Notes: generated by a model from the letters alone, not told the origin. DNA of 64,000 nt from Kribbella antiqua (GCF_004345665.1 NZ_SLWR01000021.1:1-64000), one strand, 5' to 3'; shown: positions 16,463 to 25,549, counted from the first letter of the stretch. Numbers and translations are program-made.

Positions 16463-17437
16463 ATGCGGGCAGCAGTGGTGACCGAGTTCGGAGCGGCCGA
16501 CGTGATCAAGACGCAGGACTGGCCGGACCCCGAGCCGGCCGCGGGCGAGGTCCTGATCGAGGTGGCGGTGGCGGACATGATCTTCGTCGACACGGCGATC
16601 CGGCAGGGCCACCACAGCGAGTTCTTCGACGTGGAACCGCCTTATGTGCCAGGCAGTTCGCTGGCAGGCACGGTTCGCGTCGTAGGCCCGGAGGCGTCGA
16701 CGGACTGGATCGGCAAGACCGTCGTCGGCCGCTCGGTCGGCTTCGGTGCACATGCTGAGCTGGTCCGAGCCCAGGCTGCCGGCCTGGTCGAGGTCCCGGC
16801 CGGCCTCAACGTCGAGACGGCGGTCGCGGTCGCGGGCGACGGCCTCACCGCGCTCATGCTCGAGGACCTCGCCCCGCCCATGCAGGGCAAGGAGGTGCTG
16901 ATCACGGCCTCCGCCGGCGGTATGGGGCTGCTGCTGATCCAGCTCGCACACAAGGCCAGCGCACACGTCATCGCCGCCGCACGCGGCCAGGCGAAGCTCG
17001 ACCTCAGCAAGGCGCAGGGCGCGGACGTGGTGATCGACTACTCGCTCCCCGGCTGGGAGAAATCGGTGCTCGAGGCAACGAACGGACGCGGCGCCGACAT
17101 CGTGTTCGAGGGCGCCGGCGGCGAGCTCGGCGCAACGGCCTTCAGCGTGGTCAGGGACGGCGGCTGGTTCTCCGCCCATGGCGCCCCGAGCGGCGGATTC
17201 GCGGCGTACGACGTAGCCGACGCAGAGCGCCGGGGGATCACGGTGAAGGGCATCCACGACCTCCGCGCCGACACCACGACCACGACGATCACCGGCGCCG
17301 ACGTCATCGCCAGGGCGCTCGCCGGCGACCTCTCACCGGTCGTCGACAAGGTCTTCGACCTCGACCACGTCGCGGACGCGCACGCCGCCCTGGAGCAACG
17401 CACTCTGCTGGGCAAGGCCCTGATCCGCGTCAAGTGA
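16463..17437 (+). CDS. Zinc-independent MDR oxidoreductase (NADPH:quinone reductase-like)
   Basis: 324 residues. A GroES-like N-terminal domain (GEVLIEVAVADMIFVDT) is followed by a Rossmann domain with the TASAGGMGLLLIQLA nucleotide-binding loop. The C-terminus is EQRTLLGKALIRV. The cysteines and histidine of the structural and catalytic zinc sites are absent, placing it in the quinone oxidoreductase/QOR branch. It likely reduces quinones or enones with NADPH. The SoxR/MerR-like promoter suggests induction by redox or electrophile stress. Confidence 0.9.
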   Translation: MRAAVVTEFGAADVIKTQDWPDPEPAAGEVLIEVAVADMIFVDTAIRQGHHSEFFDVEPPYVPGSSLAGTVRVVGPEASTDWIGKTVVGRSVGFGAHAELVRAQAAGLVEVPAGLNVETAVAVAGDGLTALMLEDLAPPMQGKEVLITASAGGMGLLLIQLAHKASAHVIAAARGQAKLDLSKAQGADVVIDYSLPGWEKSVLEATNGRGADIVFEGAGGELGATAFSVVRDGGWFSAHGAPSGGFAAYDVADAERRGITVKGIHDLRADTTTTTITGADVIARALAGDLSPVVDKVFDLDHVADAHAALEQRTLLGKALIRVK

Positions 17438-17448
17438 CGCAGCGAGCC

Positions 17449-18780
17449 TCACTCAGCCGGTTGGTCTGAGTGATCCGTGACCGCAGGCGGGTTCGGCCGG
17501 GCCGCGACGATCCGGTTGCGGCCGTCCCGCTTGGCGCTGAGCAGCGCGTTGTCGGCGGCCAGCACCAACTGGTCCATGGTGTCCGCGACGTCCGGGTACA
17601 CCGCCGCGCCGAACGACGCCGGCACACCAGTGATCACCGCACTGGCCGTGGTCGCGGTGTCCACTGACACGCTCAGAGCGCTGAGCCGGTCCCGGATCCG
17701 CTCGGCGATCTCCAGCACCTCAGTCTCGGACGCACCGGGCAGCAGGACAGCCAGCTCGTCGCCACCGACCCGTGCGACCAGGTCACCCTGCCGGACCTCC
17801 GCCCGTACGCTCTCACCGACCGCACGCAGCGCCTGGTCCCCGGCGGGGTGGCCGTAGGTGTCGTTGATCTCCTTGAACTTGTCCAGGTCCAGCATCAGCA
17901 GACCGACCGAACTGCGCAGCGTCTCCGCACGAGCAAGCTCAGCCGGCACGGCGCTCGCCCAGTACGCTGGAGTCGCCAGACCGGTCTTGACGTCCGTACC
18001 CGCGGCCCGCTGGAACTGCGGCAGCAGCAGATCGCGATGCAGCGTCAGCACCGTCACCATCAGGATCGGCACCACCCACGGGTACGACGCCTGGAGCGCA
18101 CCCACCGCGACACCGAGACCCAGGCCCGCTACCACCACGAGCTGGTCGGACAGGTCTCCCAGCGCGCCACGGGCGGTGGCGTCGGGGGAGGACAGCAGGA
18201 TCGCACCGATCACCAGAGCGAAGTTCACCAGCCACCAGGTCGTCGCCGCACCCAGCACGACCAGCAGCGACCACGGCCCGGTCGGCACGCGCGGCTCGGA
18301 CAGCAGGCCACCAGCCCGCAGTACGGCGGCCGCCGCGGCGCTGGCCAGGATGAACGTGCTGGCCGAGAACACCTTGCGGTGCGCGATGGTCCGGCCGTAG
18401 ACCCGGATCCAGGAGTAGCCGTACGAGACCACGACCAGTGCGACGACCAGGCTCAGCGGGAGCAGCAGCAGGCCCGCGAACACCCAGAGGCTCTTCAGGT
18501 TCGTGTATGGCGAAGTGTTGGCCGCCATCTCGCGTCGGCGCTCGATTCCGCGGGCAGACTCCAGGTGGAGTACCGAGGCGGCCGCCAGTACGGCGAAGGC
18601 GACCCACTCGGACGGCCTGACGCCGGCTCGGGCGCCGGAGATCGTCGAGGCCACAGCCAAGGCGGTGATCGTGACTGCGACTGCGTCCACGCCGAGCACA
18701 TAGCTGACGGCAGGACGGGGCAACGACCAGAGCTTCCACCGGCGGGGTGGCACCCAATTGCTCCGACCGATCAGAATCAT
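17449..18780 (-). CDS. Membrane-bound diguanylate cyclase (GGDEF)
   Basis: 443 residues. Residues about 28-245 hold several hydrophobic helices forming an integral-membrane sensor region of unassigned type. A GGDEF domain follows (about 262-425) with the active-site GGDEL at 339-343 (A-site intact) and an RxxD product-inhibition site (RQGD, 330-333) five residues before it. It should make c-di-GMP from two GTP at the membrane and be feedback-inhibited. It is transcribed away from the GNEWF-repeat gene, and the 121-bp gap must hold both promoters. A CGCGAG/CTCGCG hairpin (18838-18860) lies there. Confidence 0.92.
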   Translation of the reverse strand: MILIGRSNWVPPRRWKLWSLPRPAVSYVLGVDAVAVTITALAVASTISGARAGVRPSEWVAFAVLAAASVLHLESARGIERRREMAANTSPYTNLKSLWVFAGLLLLPLSLVVALVVVSYGYSWIRVYGRTIAHRKVFSASTFILASAAAAAVLRAGGLLSEPRVPTGPWSLLVVLGAATTWWLVNFALVIGAILLSSPDATARGALGDLSDQLVVVAGLGLGVAVGALQASYPWVVPILMVTVLTLHRDLLLPQFQRAAGTDVKTGLATPAYWASAVPAELARAETLRSSVGLLMLDLDKFKEINDTYGHPAGDQALRAVGESVRAEVRQGDLVARVGGDELAVLLPGASETEVLEIAERIRDRLSALSVSVDTATTASAVITGVPASFGAAVYPDVADTMDQLVLAADNALLSAKRDGRNRIVAARPNPPAVTDHSDQPAE

Positions 18781-18901
18781 GGTGGCCTCACACGGTTAGA
18801 CCTGAGCGGTTATTCCTGAATAGTAACGGCCTGTTCACGCGAGGTCATCCCCGGCTCGCGTTAATTCCATCCACTGGATGGCGACGGAAGGATCCAGCAC
18901 C

Positions 18902-19099
18902 ATGTCCAAGATCAGCACCGGCAACGAGTGGTTCCACGGCGGCAACGAGTGGTTCACCGGCAGCGGCAACGAGTGGTTCCACGGTGGGAACGAGTGGTTC
19001 CAGGGCGGGAACGAATGGTTCACGCAGAGTGGCAACGAGTGGCTGCGCCGTCCGGGTGGATCCGGTAACGAGTGGTTCACCACCGGTAACGAGTGGTGA
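18902..19099 (+). CDS. GNEWF-repeat small protein
   Basis: A 65-residue protein made of a short leader MSKIST and eight GNEW units. Six read GNEWF, one GNEWL, and the last GNEW ends the protein; spacers are mostly HG, TGS, QG, TQS or TT. Tryptophan makes up 8 of 65 residues, and there is no cysteine, signal peptide or membrane helix. ATG 18902 is preferred because GGAAGGA lies shortly upstream; ATG 18878 would add eight residues. The DNA units drift at third codon positions while the GNEW amino acids are kept, which argues for selection on the protein. I know no named family. Tandem-core RiPP precursor, ligand-binding repeat or structural peptide are all possible; no modifying enzyme is adjacent. 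Confidence 0.75.
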   Translation: MSKISTGNEWFHGGNEWFTGSGNEWFHGGNEWFQGGNEWFTQSGNEWLRRPGGSGNEWFTTGNEW

Positions 19100-19178
19100 T
19101 TCGCCGCTGACCACCGAAATTTCTTTACCGACTTTTTACGGAGCTGGTTCGGAGATATTTGCGCGGATCTCCGGCGGC

Positions 19179-20423
19179 TCACCCGGCACCCATTTCGGCG
19201 GTGCCGGACCCGGTACGGCGGGTACGTGCCCAGGCAGTGCCCGCCGCCAGGGCCGCACAGGCGCCTGCGACACCCATCAGGCCCAGTGCGACCGACGGCG
19301 ACCACTCGTCCGCCAATAGGCCGGCGAGCAGGATGCCGATGCCCTGACTGCTCTTCAGGGCTGTGCTCGCCACTCCGAACGCCTGGCCACGCTGTGAGTC
19401 CGGCACGGCCTGAACGAAGGCCGCGCTGGTCGGCAAATGGTAGGCAGAGGCGAGGCCCGACACGGCCCACAACGCCACAGTGGGCAGCAGGCCTGGCGCG
19501 AAGAGGCAGAAGATCAATGGTGCGCACGCCAGCACAGCCAGAGGCGCCAGCAACCCCAGACGTCGCTCTGGCGGCCACAGCGTGATGAGCCACATGCCTG
19601 CAACAGCTCCGGCCGGGCTGGCAGCCAGGAGCAGTCCGGCGGCTTCAGCGCCCTGGCCTATCTCATGGGCGTACGGGACTGCGAGGCCCTCTACTGTGAC
19701 GTAGAAGCCGGCAATGGTCGCTAGCACGACCAGCGCCCGGAGTTTCGGCGTACGGGCGACGAGTCTGAAGCCAGAGGATAGGTCGCTGAAGTAGCTGCCT
19801 TGTGGCTCATCTGTGCCACGCGCAGGCACCGGACGGCGTCGTACTCCGATGGCTATGAGGACTGCGGAGAGCAGGAAAGTCGCGGAGTCCAGCAGCAGGC
19901 CGCCTGACGTGCCTACGGCGACTACGACGACCCCACCGGTGCCGAAGCCGAGGACCTGGCTGAACTGGACGACCATGTCGTTGGCCGCCTTGCCCAGGAC
20001 GTAGTGGTCACCTGGCAGTACGGCGGGGAGCGTTGCGGCACGCGCTGCGTTGAAAGGTGAGCCGAAAGCCTGCAAAGCAAGCAGGAGCAGGATCACTACC
20101 ACCAGCGGTAGCGCCTGGATCGCCATGGCCGCGACCAACACTGCACGGGCCAGGTCGGTGACGATCATTACTGCGCGGCGGGGATAGCGGTCTGCGAAAC
20201 CGGCCAGCAATGGACCGAAGAGCAGGTCTGGCACATAGGTCAGTGCATAGGTCAGTGCGGTGAGGCCGGCGGACTCGGTGCGGTCGAAGACCAGCACTGA
20301 CAACGCGACCCGCGCCAGCTGGTCGCCCGCGACGGACAGCACGCCGGCCAGGAACAACGCCCTGAACTCCGAATGCCCGAACACGTCCCGCCAGCGGGCA
20401 CGCTCGATGACCCCACCCTCCAT
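19179..20423 (-). CDS. MFS transporter (MFS_3/enterobactin-exporter-like)
   Basis: 414 residues with about 12 transmembrane helices. The opening FRALFLAGVLSVAGDQLARVALSVLVFDRT and the loop GFADRYPRR between helices 2 and 3 are typical of the MFS_3 group of drug and siderophore exporters. A second-half TSAAFVQAVPDSQRGQAFGV segment is also characteristic. It probably exports a small molecule by proton antiport. It converges on the GNEWF-repeat gene with an 80-bp gap, so it is not in its operon, although they are neighbours. Confidence 0.9.
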   Translation of the reverse strand: MEGGVIERARWRDVFGHSEFRALFLAGVLSVAGDQLARVALSVLVFDRTESAGLTALTYALTYVPDLLFGPLLAGFADRYPRRAVMIVTDLARAVLVAAMAIQALPLVVVILLLLALQAFGSPFNAARAATLPAVLPGDHYVLGKAANDMVVQFSQVLGFGTGGVVVVAVGTSGGLLLDSATFLLSAVLIAIGVRRRPVPARGTDEPQGSYFSDLSSGFRLVARTPKLRALVVLATIAGFYVTVEGLAVPYAHEIGQGAEAAGLLLAASPAGAVAGMWLITLWPPERRLGLLAPLAVLACAPLIFCLFAPGLLPTVALWAVSGLASAYHLPTSAAFVQAVPDSQRGQAFGVASTALKSSQGIGILLAGLLADEWSPSVALGLMGVAGACAALAAGTAWARTRRTGSGTAEMGAG

Positions 20424-20872
20424 GCCTTAGACCATAACCACAATCCGTGGTGCGACACCTCCCGCCTGTGACTGAAAGGGTTTCCCTGCGCGTGGGGAGG
20501 GTTGGTTCAAGGGTTTGATCACGGCAAATCAGTGCCAGATGGGGTGCCCGGTGGCGACCGGTTTGGATGAACGTTCTACTCTGGAGATCTCTGGTACCGG
20601 GGTCTGGGCGGGGCGGCCCCGACCCTGGTACCAGAGTTCTTCTTTGTCCGGACCTGTATCCGCCGGTCCAAGGCGCACAGGACCGACCGGGGCGGTGGGG
20701 TGGGGGACGCAGCCAAAACTGTCCGTGGCGGCCGGTAGCGTTCTTCTTGCCAGGGGCGGCTCCTGGACGTGCTTCCTTCTGCTTCACCAGGCCAAGTAGC
20801 GCGTCCGCTCTCCGCCCCTGGCTCCTTCATCCACGAAGACGTGGCGGGAAGACCTGCTGGGGAGGAGCGCGC
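20424..20872. other. Non-coding divergent region between MFS and RING genes
   Basis: 449 bp without a convincing gene. It separates the divergent MFS and RING-finger genes. The notable content is the large hairpin with T-rich tail at 20589-20645, annotated separately. The 228 bp between that hairpin and the RING start codon are GC-rich with no further structure that I can support. Confidence 0.7.
20589..20645 (+). terminator. Terminator-like hairpin in the leader of the RING gene
   Basis: Arms 20589-20604 and 20621-20636 pair over 16 bp with one mismatch, enclosing an inner GGGG/CCCC stem. TTCTTCTTT follows directly. The shape is an intrinsic terminator in the plus direction, yet no plus-strand gene lies upstream, so it could be an attenuator for the RING-finger gene or stop antisense readthrough. 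Confidence 0.5.
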
Positions 20873-23440
20873 ATGCCGGATCAGCCGCGCCACGATCACG
20901 CCGCCGTCCTGTTGCGACGCCGGCGACTCGTCGACGCGACCGCGCTGACCCCGCCAGTACGGCGATCCGCCTGGCAGTGGCTGCGTCGTCCGCTCACCAT
21001 CCAGGCAGGTCTGTCCGCGTTGCAGGCCGACCTGATCGAGCGCGGCTTCCTCCTGTCCGTCGGCCTCTACCGGTACTGCACCGGCCTGTCGGCCCCGGCG
21101 CTCGCGGGATTCGGTCATTCGCTGCTCGACCTCCTCGATGCCGAGTCTGGGTACGACGCGTCGCAGGTGCCACTGTTCCGCGGCTTCCCCGAGAGCGTGC
21201 CGGGCAACACCGAGACGCTCTACATCAACCGGACCTTCGCGCGGTTGCTGCAGGAGCCCGAGCAGCCGTGTGTCATGTGCGGTGACGCGAAGTCGGTGCA
21301 CGCCGTCTCGCCCTGCGCACACCTGATCTGCCGGACCTGCTGGGACGGCACCGACTTCAGCGCCTGCCCGGTCTGCCAGCGCCGGATCAACCCCAACGAC
21401 CCGTTCCTGAAGCCCTCCCCGCACGAGGAGCAGCCCGCCCACGTCCGCTCGGATCGACTTCAGCTCCTGACCCTCGCGCCACACGACGCCGTACGGTCGA
21501 CAGTCGACGCTCTACTCGTACGGCGCTCGCCGCTGTCCGCAGGTGATCGCGCCGACCTGAAGGTGCTGCTGGCCGGAGCGGATCTATCGTGGTTGCCGGA
21601 CGAGATCCCGGTGCGGGAGACCCGCGCGCTGGTGCTCGCGCAATTCCTCGACGACCATCCACACCTGATCGATCGCGCCGGTACGGCAACCGACGTACTG
21701 CGGCTGGTCTACGCCCTGATGGATGCGGATCCAGGTCTGCGGACCGCGCCGGCCCGGCGGAAGTCGTTGCCTCGGGCAACTCGGCGGGCGGTGCTGGCCC
21801 GGCTCGACCGGCTGCCGGCCGATGCTTTGGTCGAGGACATGCTCAGGCATGAACGAGCCTGGAAGCGGGTCGCGGAGAACCTTCATCCTTTCGAGTTCGC
21901 GACCCGGTATCCGCTGGCGGCGCTGGCGTTCGCGGTGGTGCGCCGTACCGAGCTGGATTCGGGGAGCGCGGCCGGCCGCGCGGTGTTGGGCGAGGCGGCG
22001 CGGCGTCCCTTCGTGCGGTTGGAGGGGCGGCGGCTGACGACGAACACGTTCGCCGCGCGCGTCGAGGGCGCGTTCGCGGACGGTCGTCCGGGGCATGCGC
22101 TCGATCTGTTGCGGGATCGGCCGGGGGAGCTGGTGCGGCGGCTAATGCAGCTCGCGCGGGAGTTGCCCGCGGATCAGCACGGTGCGCTGGTGGATGCGCT
22201 GACGACTGCTGTCTCGGATGTGTCGCCGGTGGTGATCACGGCGGCGCTGGGGCAGGTGCGGACGCCGCCGGGTGATCTGCGGCTGTTCTTTCCGCGCGGC
22301 GGGACCACCCGGATCTGGACGACGGTGGATGAGCGGGAGCCGTTGCCGGCCGAGCTGGCTGCCGCGTTGTCCGGCGTACTGGTCGGGGAAATGTTGCGTC
22401 GGGCAACGGATTTGCCACGGCTGCGGCGGGTGTTCCTGGACGAGGAGCTGGCGCGGCTGGCGGCGCCGGGCTCGGAGCGGAGCGGGTCGTCGACACTGCT
22501 GCGGATGACGCGGGGGAGTGCGGTGCCGATTCCGCAGGACGAGCTGCTGCGGTTGTTCCTGCACTGGGTCGAGCCGCGGGACCGGCGGGTGGATCTGAAT
22601 CTGTCCGTAGCGGTGTTCGGGGAGGAGTGGGACTTCGTCGGGCTGTGTGACTACAGCCGGCTGCGGTTCGATCAGGATGCGCTGGTCCACTCCGGCAATC
22701 TGATGTCCGCGCCGGGTCCGGCCGGGTCGACCGAGTTCGTGGATCTGGACCTGCGCGCCGTACGACGGGTTGGCGGGCGATACCTGCTGCCGGTCGTGTT
22801 CAGCTACAACAACGTGCCGTTCGACCAACTCGAGCGTGGGTTTGTCGGGGTGATGCGGCAGCCGAACGGGCTGTTCGATCCGGCGGCGGTCGAGGAGCGG
22901 TTCGACCTGGCCGGGCCGGCGACGATCCTGCTGCCGTTCGGCCTCGACCTTCAGACGAAGGAACTCCGCTGGTACGACGTCAACCTCGGCGCCGCGGGTT
23001 ACCGGAACAACATCGCGCGGTACGGCGGTCACCTCGCACTGATGGCGGCGACACTCGAGGAGGTGCACGGCTCCGGCGACCGCGTCAGCCTGTGGGAGAT
23101 CTGCTGCTGGCACGCCGCGGCCCGCACCGACGAGGTCGTCGTACGCTGCGCCGACGGCTCGGTCGTCGGCTACCTCCGCGACCCGTCCGAAGACCTCGTC
23201 ACCTTCGCCCGCCGCTTGACCGCTCACCTCGAGCCCGACCGCCCCTGGGACACGGACGCCGCGATCCAGGCCGATCTGGCCGCCGTACTCACCGCCGACA
23301 TCACGCCGCGCCGCGGCGCCCAGATCTACGCCCTCCACCCCCATCTTCTGGACCCGGCCGCACACCTCCTCATAGACGCCCCCCACCTCCTCACCACGCT
23401 CACCCCCGACACCCGAGCCCACACCCCGCTCCACACCTGA
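20873..23440 (+). CDS. RING-finger protein with TerD-like C-terminus (MXAN_6230/SCO0854 family)
   Basis: 855 residues. A complete C3HC4 RING-HC finger lies at C133, C136, C148, H150, C153, C156, C165 and C168. A long helical middle (about 190-560) follows. The C-terminal part (about 565-760) resembles a TerD calcium-binding stress domain (LNLSVAVFGEEWDFVGLCDYS, VDLDLRAVR, LLPVVFSYNNVPF). The overall order matches the MXAN_6230/SCO0854 family found in actinobacteria and myxobacteria, function unknown. RING fingers are ubiquitin-ligase modules in eukaryotes; here it may be a protein-binding site. ATG 20873 is chosen for its GAGGAG ribosome site; longer frames are non-coding leader. Confidence 0.85.
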   Translation: MPDQPRHDHAAVLLRRRRLVDATALTPPVRRSAWQWLRRPLTIQAGLSALQADLIERGFLLSVGLYRYCTGLSAPALAGFGHSLLDLLDAESGYDASQVPLFRGFPESVPGNTETLYINRTFARLLQEPEQPCVMCGDAKSVHAVSPCAHLICRTCWDGTDFSACPVCQRRINPNDPFLKPSPHEEQPAHVRSDRLQLLTLAPHDAVRSTVDALLVRRSPLSAGDRADLKVLLAGADLSWLPDEIPVRETRALVLAQFLDDHPHLIDRAGTATDVLRLVYALMDADPGLRTAPARRKSLPRATRRAVLARLDRLPADALVEDMLRHERAWKRVAENLHPFEFATRYPLAALAFAVVRRTELDSGSAAGRAVLGEAARRPFVRLEGRRLTTNTFAARVEGAFADGRPGHALDLLRDRPGELVRRLMQLARELPADQHGALVDALTTAVSDVSPVVITAALGQVRTPPGDLRLFFPRGGTTRIWTTVDEREPLPAELAAALSGVLVGEMLRRATDLPRLRRVFLDEELARLAAPGSERSGSSTLLRMTRGSAVPIPQDELLRLFLHWVEPRDRRVDLNLSVAVFGEEWDFVGLCDYSRLRFDQDALVHSGNLMSAPGPAGSTEFVDLDLRAVRRVGGRYLLPVVFSYNNVPFDQLERGFVGVMRQPNGLFDPAAVEERFDLAGPATILLPFGLDLQTKELRWYDVNLGAAGYRNNIARYGGHLALMAATLEEVHGSGDRVSLWEICCWHAAARTDEVVVRCADGSVVGYLRDPSEDLVTFARRLTAHLEPDRPWDTDAAIQADLAAVLTADITPRRGAQIYALHPHLLDPAAHLLIDAPHLLTTLTPDTRAHTPLHT

Positions 23441-23581
23441 CCCCGGCCTGCCCCGATCCCGTAAATGGTTTCTGTGGGTTGGCTGAGAAGAGTTTGACAA
23501 TTCCGTGACGGCGGCGGGTTTGGTGCTTTGGCTGGCTGGGGTGCGGGGGTACAACGGAAGTGACTGCGAAGGGAGCCACGA

Positions 23582-24130
23582 ATGACGTACGACGTGGTGG
23601 TGCTCATCGAGCGGGAGATGAGCGAGGGCGACGCGCGCCGTGTTGCCGCCCTGCACGCAAGGTATGAGGACCCCGTTGACTATCACCTGCTCGTCTCCAG
23701 CCATCCAGAGGCCGGATTCGGTGGCCCGATGGCGTTGCTGGGTTCGAGTTTCGCGGACGTGGCCGGAATGCCCGGCTCCGGGGCAGGGCTCGGACCGTCG
23801 ATGATCCCGTCCGCCAGAGTCAGTCCACCCGCGGAACGAAAACCCATCAGTACGATGGCACTCGCCGACCCCGACGTCGACCTGGCCTCGGTGATCGAAC
23901 ACAGTTCGCGCCGCCTCCGCGCCGCGAGCGGTTACCCGGTCAACGTCTCCATCACCCACGGTGAGGTCCTGCTCGCCCTGATGACGCTGTGCAAGCAGAC
24001 CAACAGCCACGAGGTAGTCGTGGTCGCCTGGCCCGAAACCGCCGCCAGCTTCCTCTGCTCCGACTGGACCACCCGAGCCCGCAAAGCCCTCAAGGTCCCC
24101 CGAGTCCGAATCCTCGAACACGACACCTGA
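23582..24130 (+). CDS. Hypothetical protein, universal-stress/nucleotide-binding-like fold
   Basis: 182 residues, soluble. An N-terminal beta strand MTYDVVVLIERE is followed by alternating helices and strands (YHLLVSSHPE, VNVSITHGEVLLALMTLC, HEVVVVAWPE), suggesting a Rossmann-type or UspA-like alpha/beta fold. The middle is a glycine- and serine-rich loop. It follows the RING gene by 140 bp; a TTGACA (23494-23499) in the gap may belong to its own promoter. I recognise no specific family. Confidence 0.7.
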   Translation: MTYDVVVLIEREMSEGDARRVAALHARYEDPVDYHLLVSSHPEAGFGGPMALLGSSFADVAGMPGSGAGLGPSMIPSARVSPPAERKPISTMALADPDVDLASVIEHSSRRLRAASGYPVNVSITHGEVLLALMTLCKQTNSHEVVVVAWPETAASFLCSDWTTRARKALKVPRVRILEHDT

Positions 24131-24160
24131 CCGATAGCGCCGCCACCACCCAGGACCGGG

Positions 24161-25549
24161 TCAGGTTGCCGGGATGGGGTGGTGGGGGAGGCGGATTTGG
24201 AGGGTGGTTTGGCCGGGGTGGCTGGTGATGGTGATGGTGCCGCCGTGGTGTTCGGTGATGATGCGTTGGGCGATGTCGAGGCCCAGGCCGGTGCCTTTGC
24301 CGACGTCCTTGGTGGTGTAGAAGGGTTCGAAGGCGCGGGCGGCGACCTCGGGCGGCATGCCGGGGCCGGTGTCGGTGAACTCGACGACGATGCGGTCGCC
24401 GTCGGTGCGGGTGGTGATCCGCAGGGTGCCGGTGCCGTCCATCGCGTCGACGGCGTTGTCGATGAGGTTGGTCCAGACCTGGTTCAGTTCGCCGGGATAG
24501 GCTTCGATCCGGGGCAGGTCGCCGTACGCGCGGATGATCTCGATGCCGCCGCGGAGTTTGTGGCCGAGCATCACCAGGGTGGACTCGATGCCCTCGGTGA
24601 TGTCGATGGTCTGGATCGATCCGCGGTCCATCTGCGAGTACGAGCGTACGGCGGCGACGAGCTCGGTGATGCGCCGAGTCGACTCCTTGACCTCGCCGAG
24701 CAGGGTCGCGGTCGACAGCGTGCTGGCCACCCACAACAGACCGGGCTCGGTGGCGTCGCCAAGTACCGAAGCCGCCCGCGAGAGCCACTCGACCGTGGCT
24801 CCGGCAGCGGCGAGCGGTGGCGCGATCAGCCAGTCCTCAGCGATGCCCTGCCGATCGAGCCAGTCGGAGATCACGTTCTCCTGATCGGCGAGATCGACCG
24901 GATCAACCGCCGCGGCCCCACCGAGTTCCAGCCGCAGCGAGTCGAGTTCGCTGAACTGCGCCGCCGAAATCTCACCAACAGCGAGTCGCTGCAAAGCCGA
25001 CAGCAACGTCGCGCAGGCCGATTCGAGCGCACTGACCGAGCGGGAGGCCGCCGCGGCGGGGTTGTTGATCTCGTGCGCCAGCCCAGCCGCCAGCGTTCCC
25101 AACGTGATCAGCGCGTCCCGCTGACGGGCCGTCGACTCGATCGCACGCGCGGTCCCGTACACACCCTTGATCAGATGCCCGCCGAGCGGGAACCAGTCGT
25201 CGACCCGCTCCCGCAGTACGGCGGCCGGCACCCGCAGTACGCGACCTTCTTCAACGCCACGCCCGCTGGCGAGATAGACGCCGTGCTCGTCCCACGCCCG
25301 GAACCCGCCGGCCCAGCGACCCGGGACGTCCATCTTCCCCATCACGGTGTCCTCGCGACCGATCCGGCGGTGCAGCGCGATGGCGCCGTCGACAAGCACC
25401 CACCAGAAATCGGCCGGCTCACCTTCATGGAACAGGTCGACGCCAGGCTCGATCCGCAGCTCGAACCCGCCCTCGATCAGCTCGCCCAGCTGGATATCGG
25501 TCAGCCCGACGAAGAGGCCGATCCCGCGCAGGTCGTCGACGGTGATCAT
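24161..25549 (-). CDS. Sensor histidine kinase with N-terminal cyclic-nucleotide-binding domain
   Basis: 462 residues, cytosolic. Residues about 5-125 form a cNMP/CRP-like sensor domain (FVGLTDIQLGELIE, DLFHEGEPADFWWVLVDGAIAL). The H-box is AGLAHEINNPAAAA (about 185). The ATPase domain has N-box WTNLIDNAVDAM, G1 DTGPGMP, and G2 GKGTGLGLDIAQRI. ATG 25549 overlaps the stop of the upstream gene by one base, so the two are translationally coupled and form a two-component pair. The ligand of the sensor domain is unknown. Confidence 0.92.
   Translation of the reverse strand: MITVDDLRGIGLFVGLTDIQLGELIEGGFELRIEPGVDLFHEGEPADFWWVLVDGAIALHRRIGREDTVMGKMDVPGRWAGGFRAWDEHGVYLASGRGVEEGRVLRVPAAVLRERVDDWFPLGGHLIKGVYGTARAIESTARQRDALITLGTLAAGLAHEINNPAAAASRSVSALESACATLLSALQRLAVGEISAAQFSELDSLRLELGGAAAVDPVDLADQENVISDWLDRQGIAEDWLIAPPLAAAGATVEWLSRAASVLGDATEPGLLWVASTLSTATLLGEVKESTRRITELVAAVRSYSQMDRGSIQTIDITEGIESTLVMLGHKLRGGIEIIRAYGDLPRIEAYPGELNQVWTNLIDNAVDAMDGTGTLRITTRTDGDRIVVEFTDTGPGMPPEVAARAFEPFYTTKDVGKGTGLGLDIAQRIITEHHGGTITITSHPGQTTLQIRLPHHPIPAT

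Noticed and set aside
18795-18901. c-di-GMP (GEMM) riboswitch before the GNEWF gene
   Set aside because: Tempting because of the neighbouring GGDEF gene, but the conserved GEMM core and tetraloop-receptor sequences are not present.
23441-23581. Promoter at the TTGACA (23494-23499) for the following hypothetical gene
   Set aside because: No acceptable -10 box at 16-19 bp spacing.
22142-24121. 659-residue minus-strand open frame
   Set aside because: Shadow of the RING/TerD gene and of the following hypothetical gene; no start signal and no domain.
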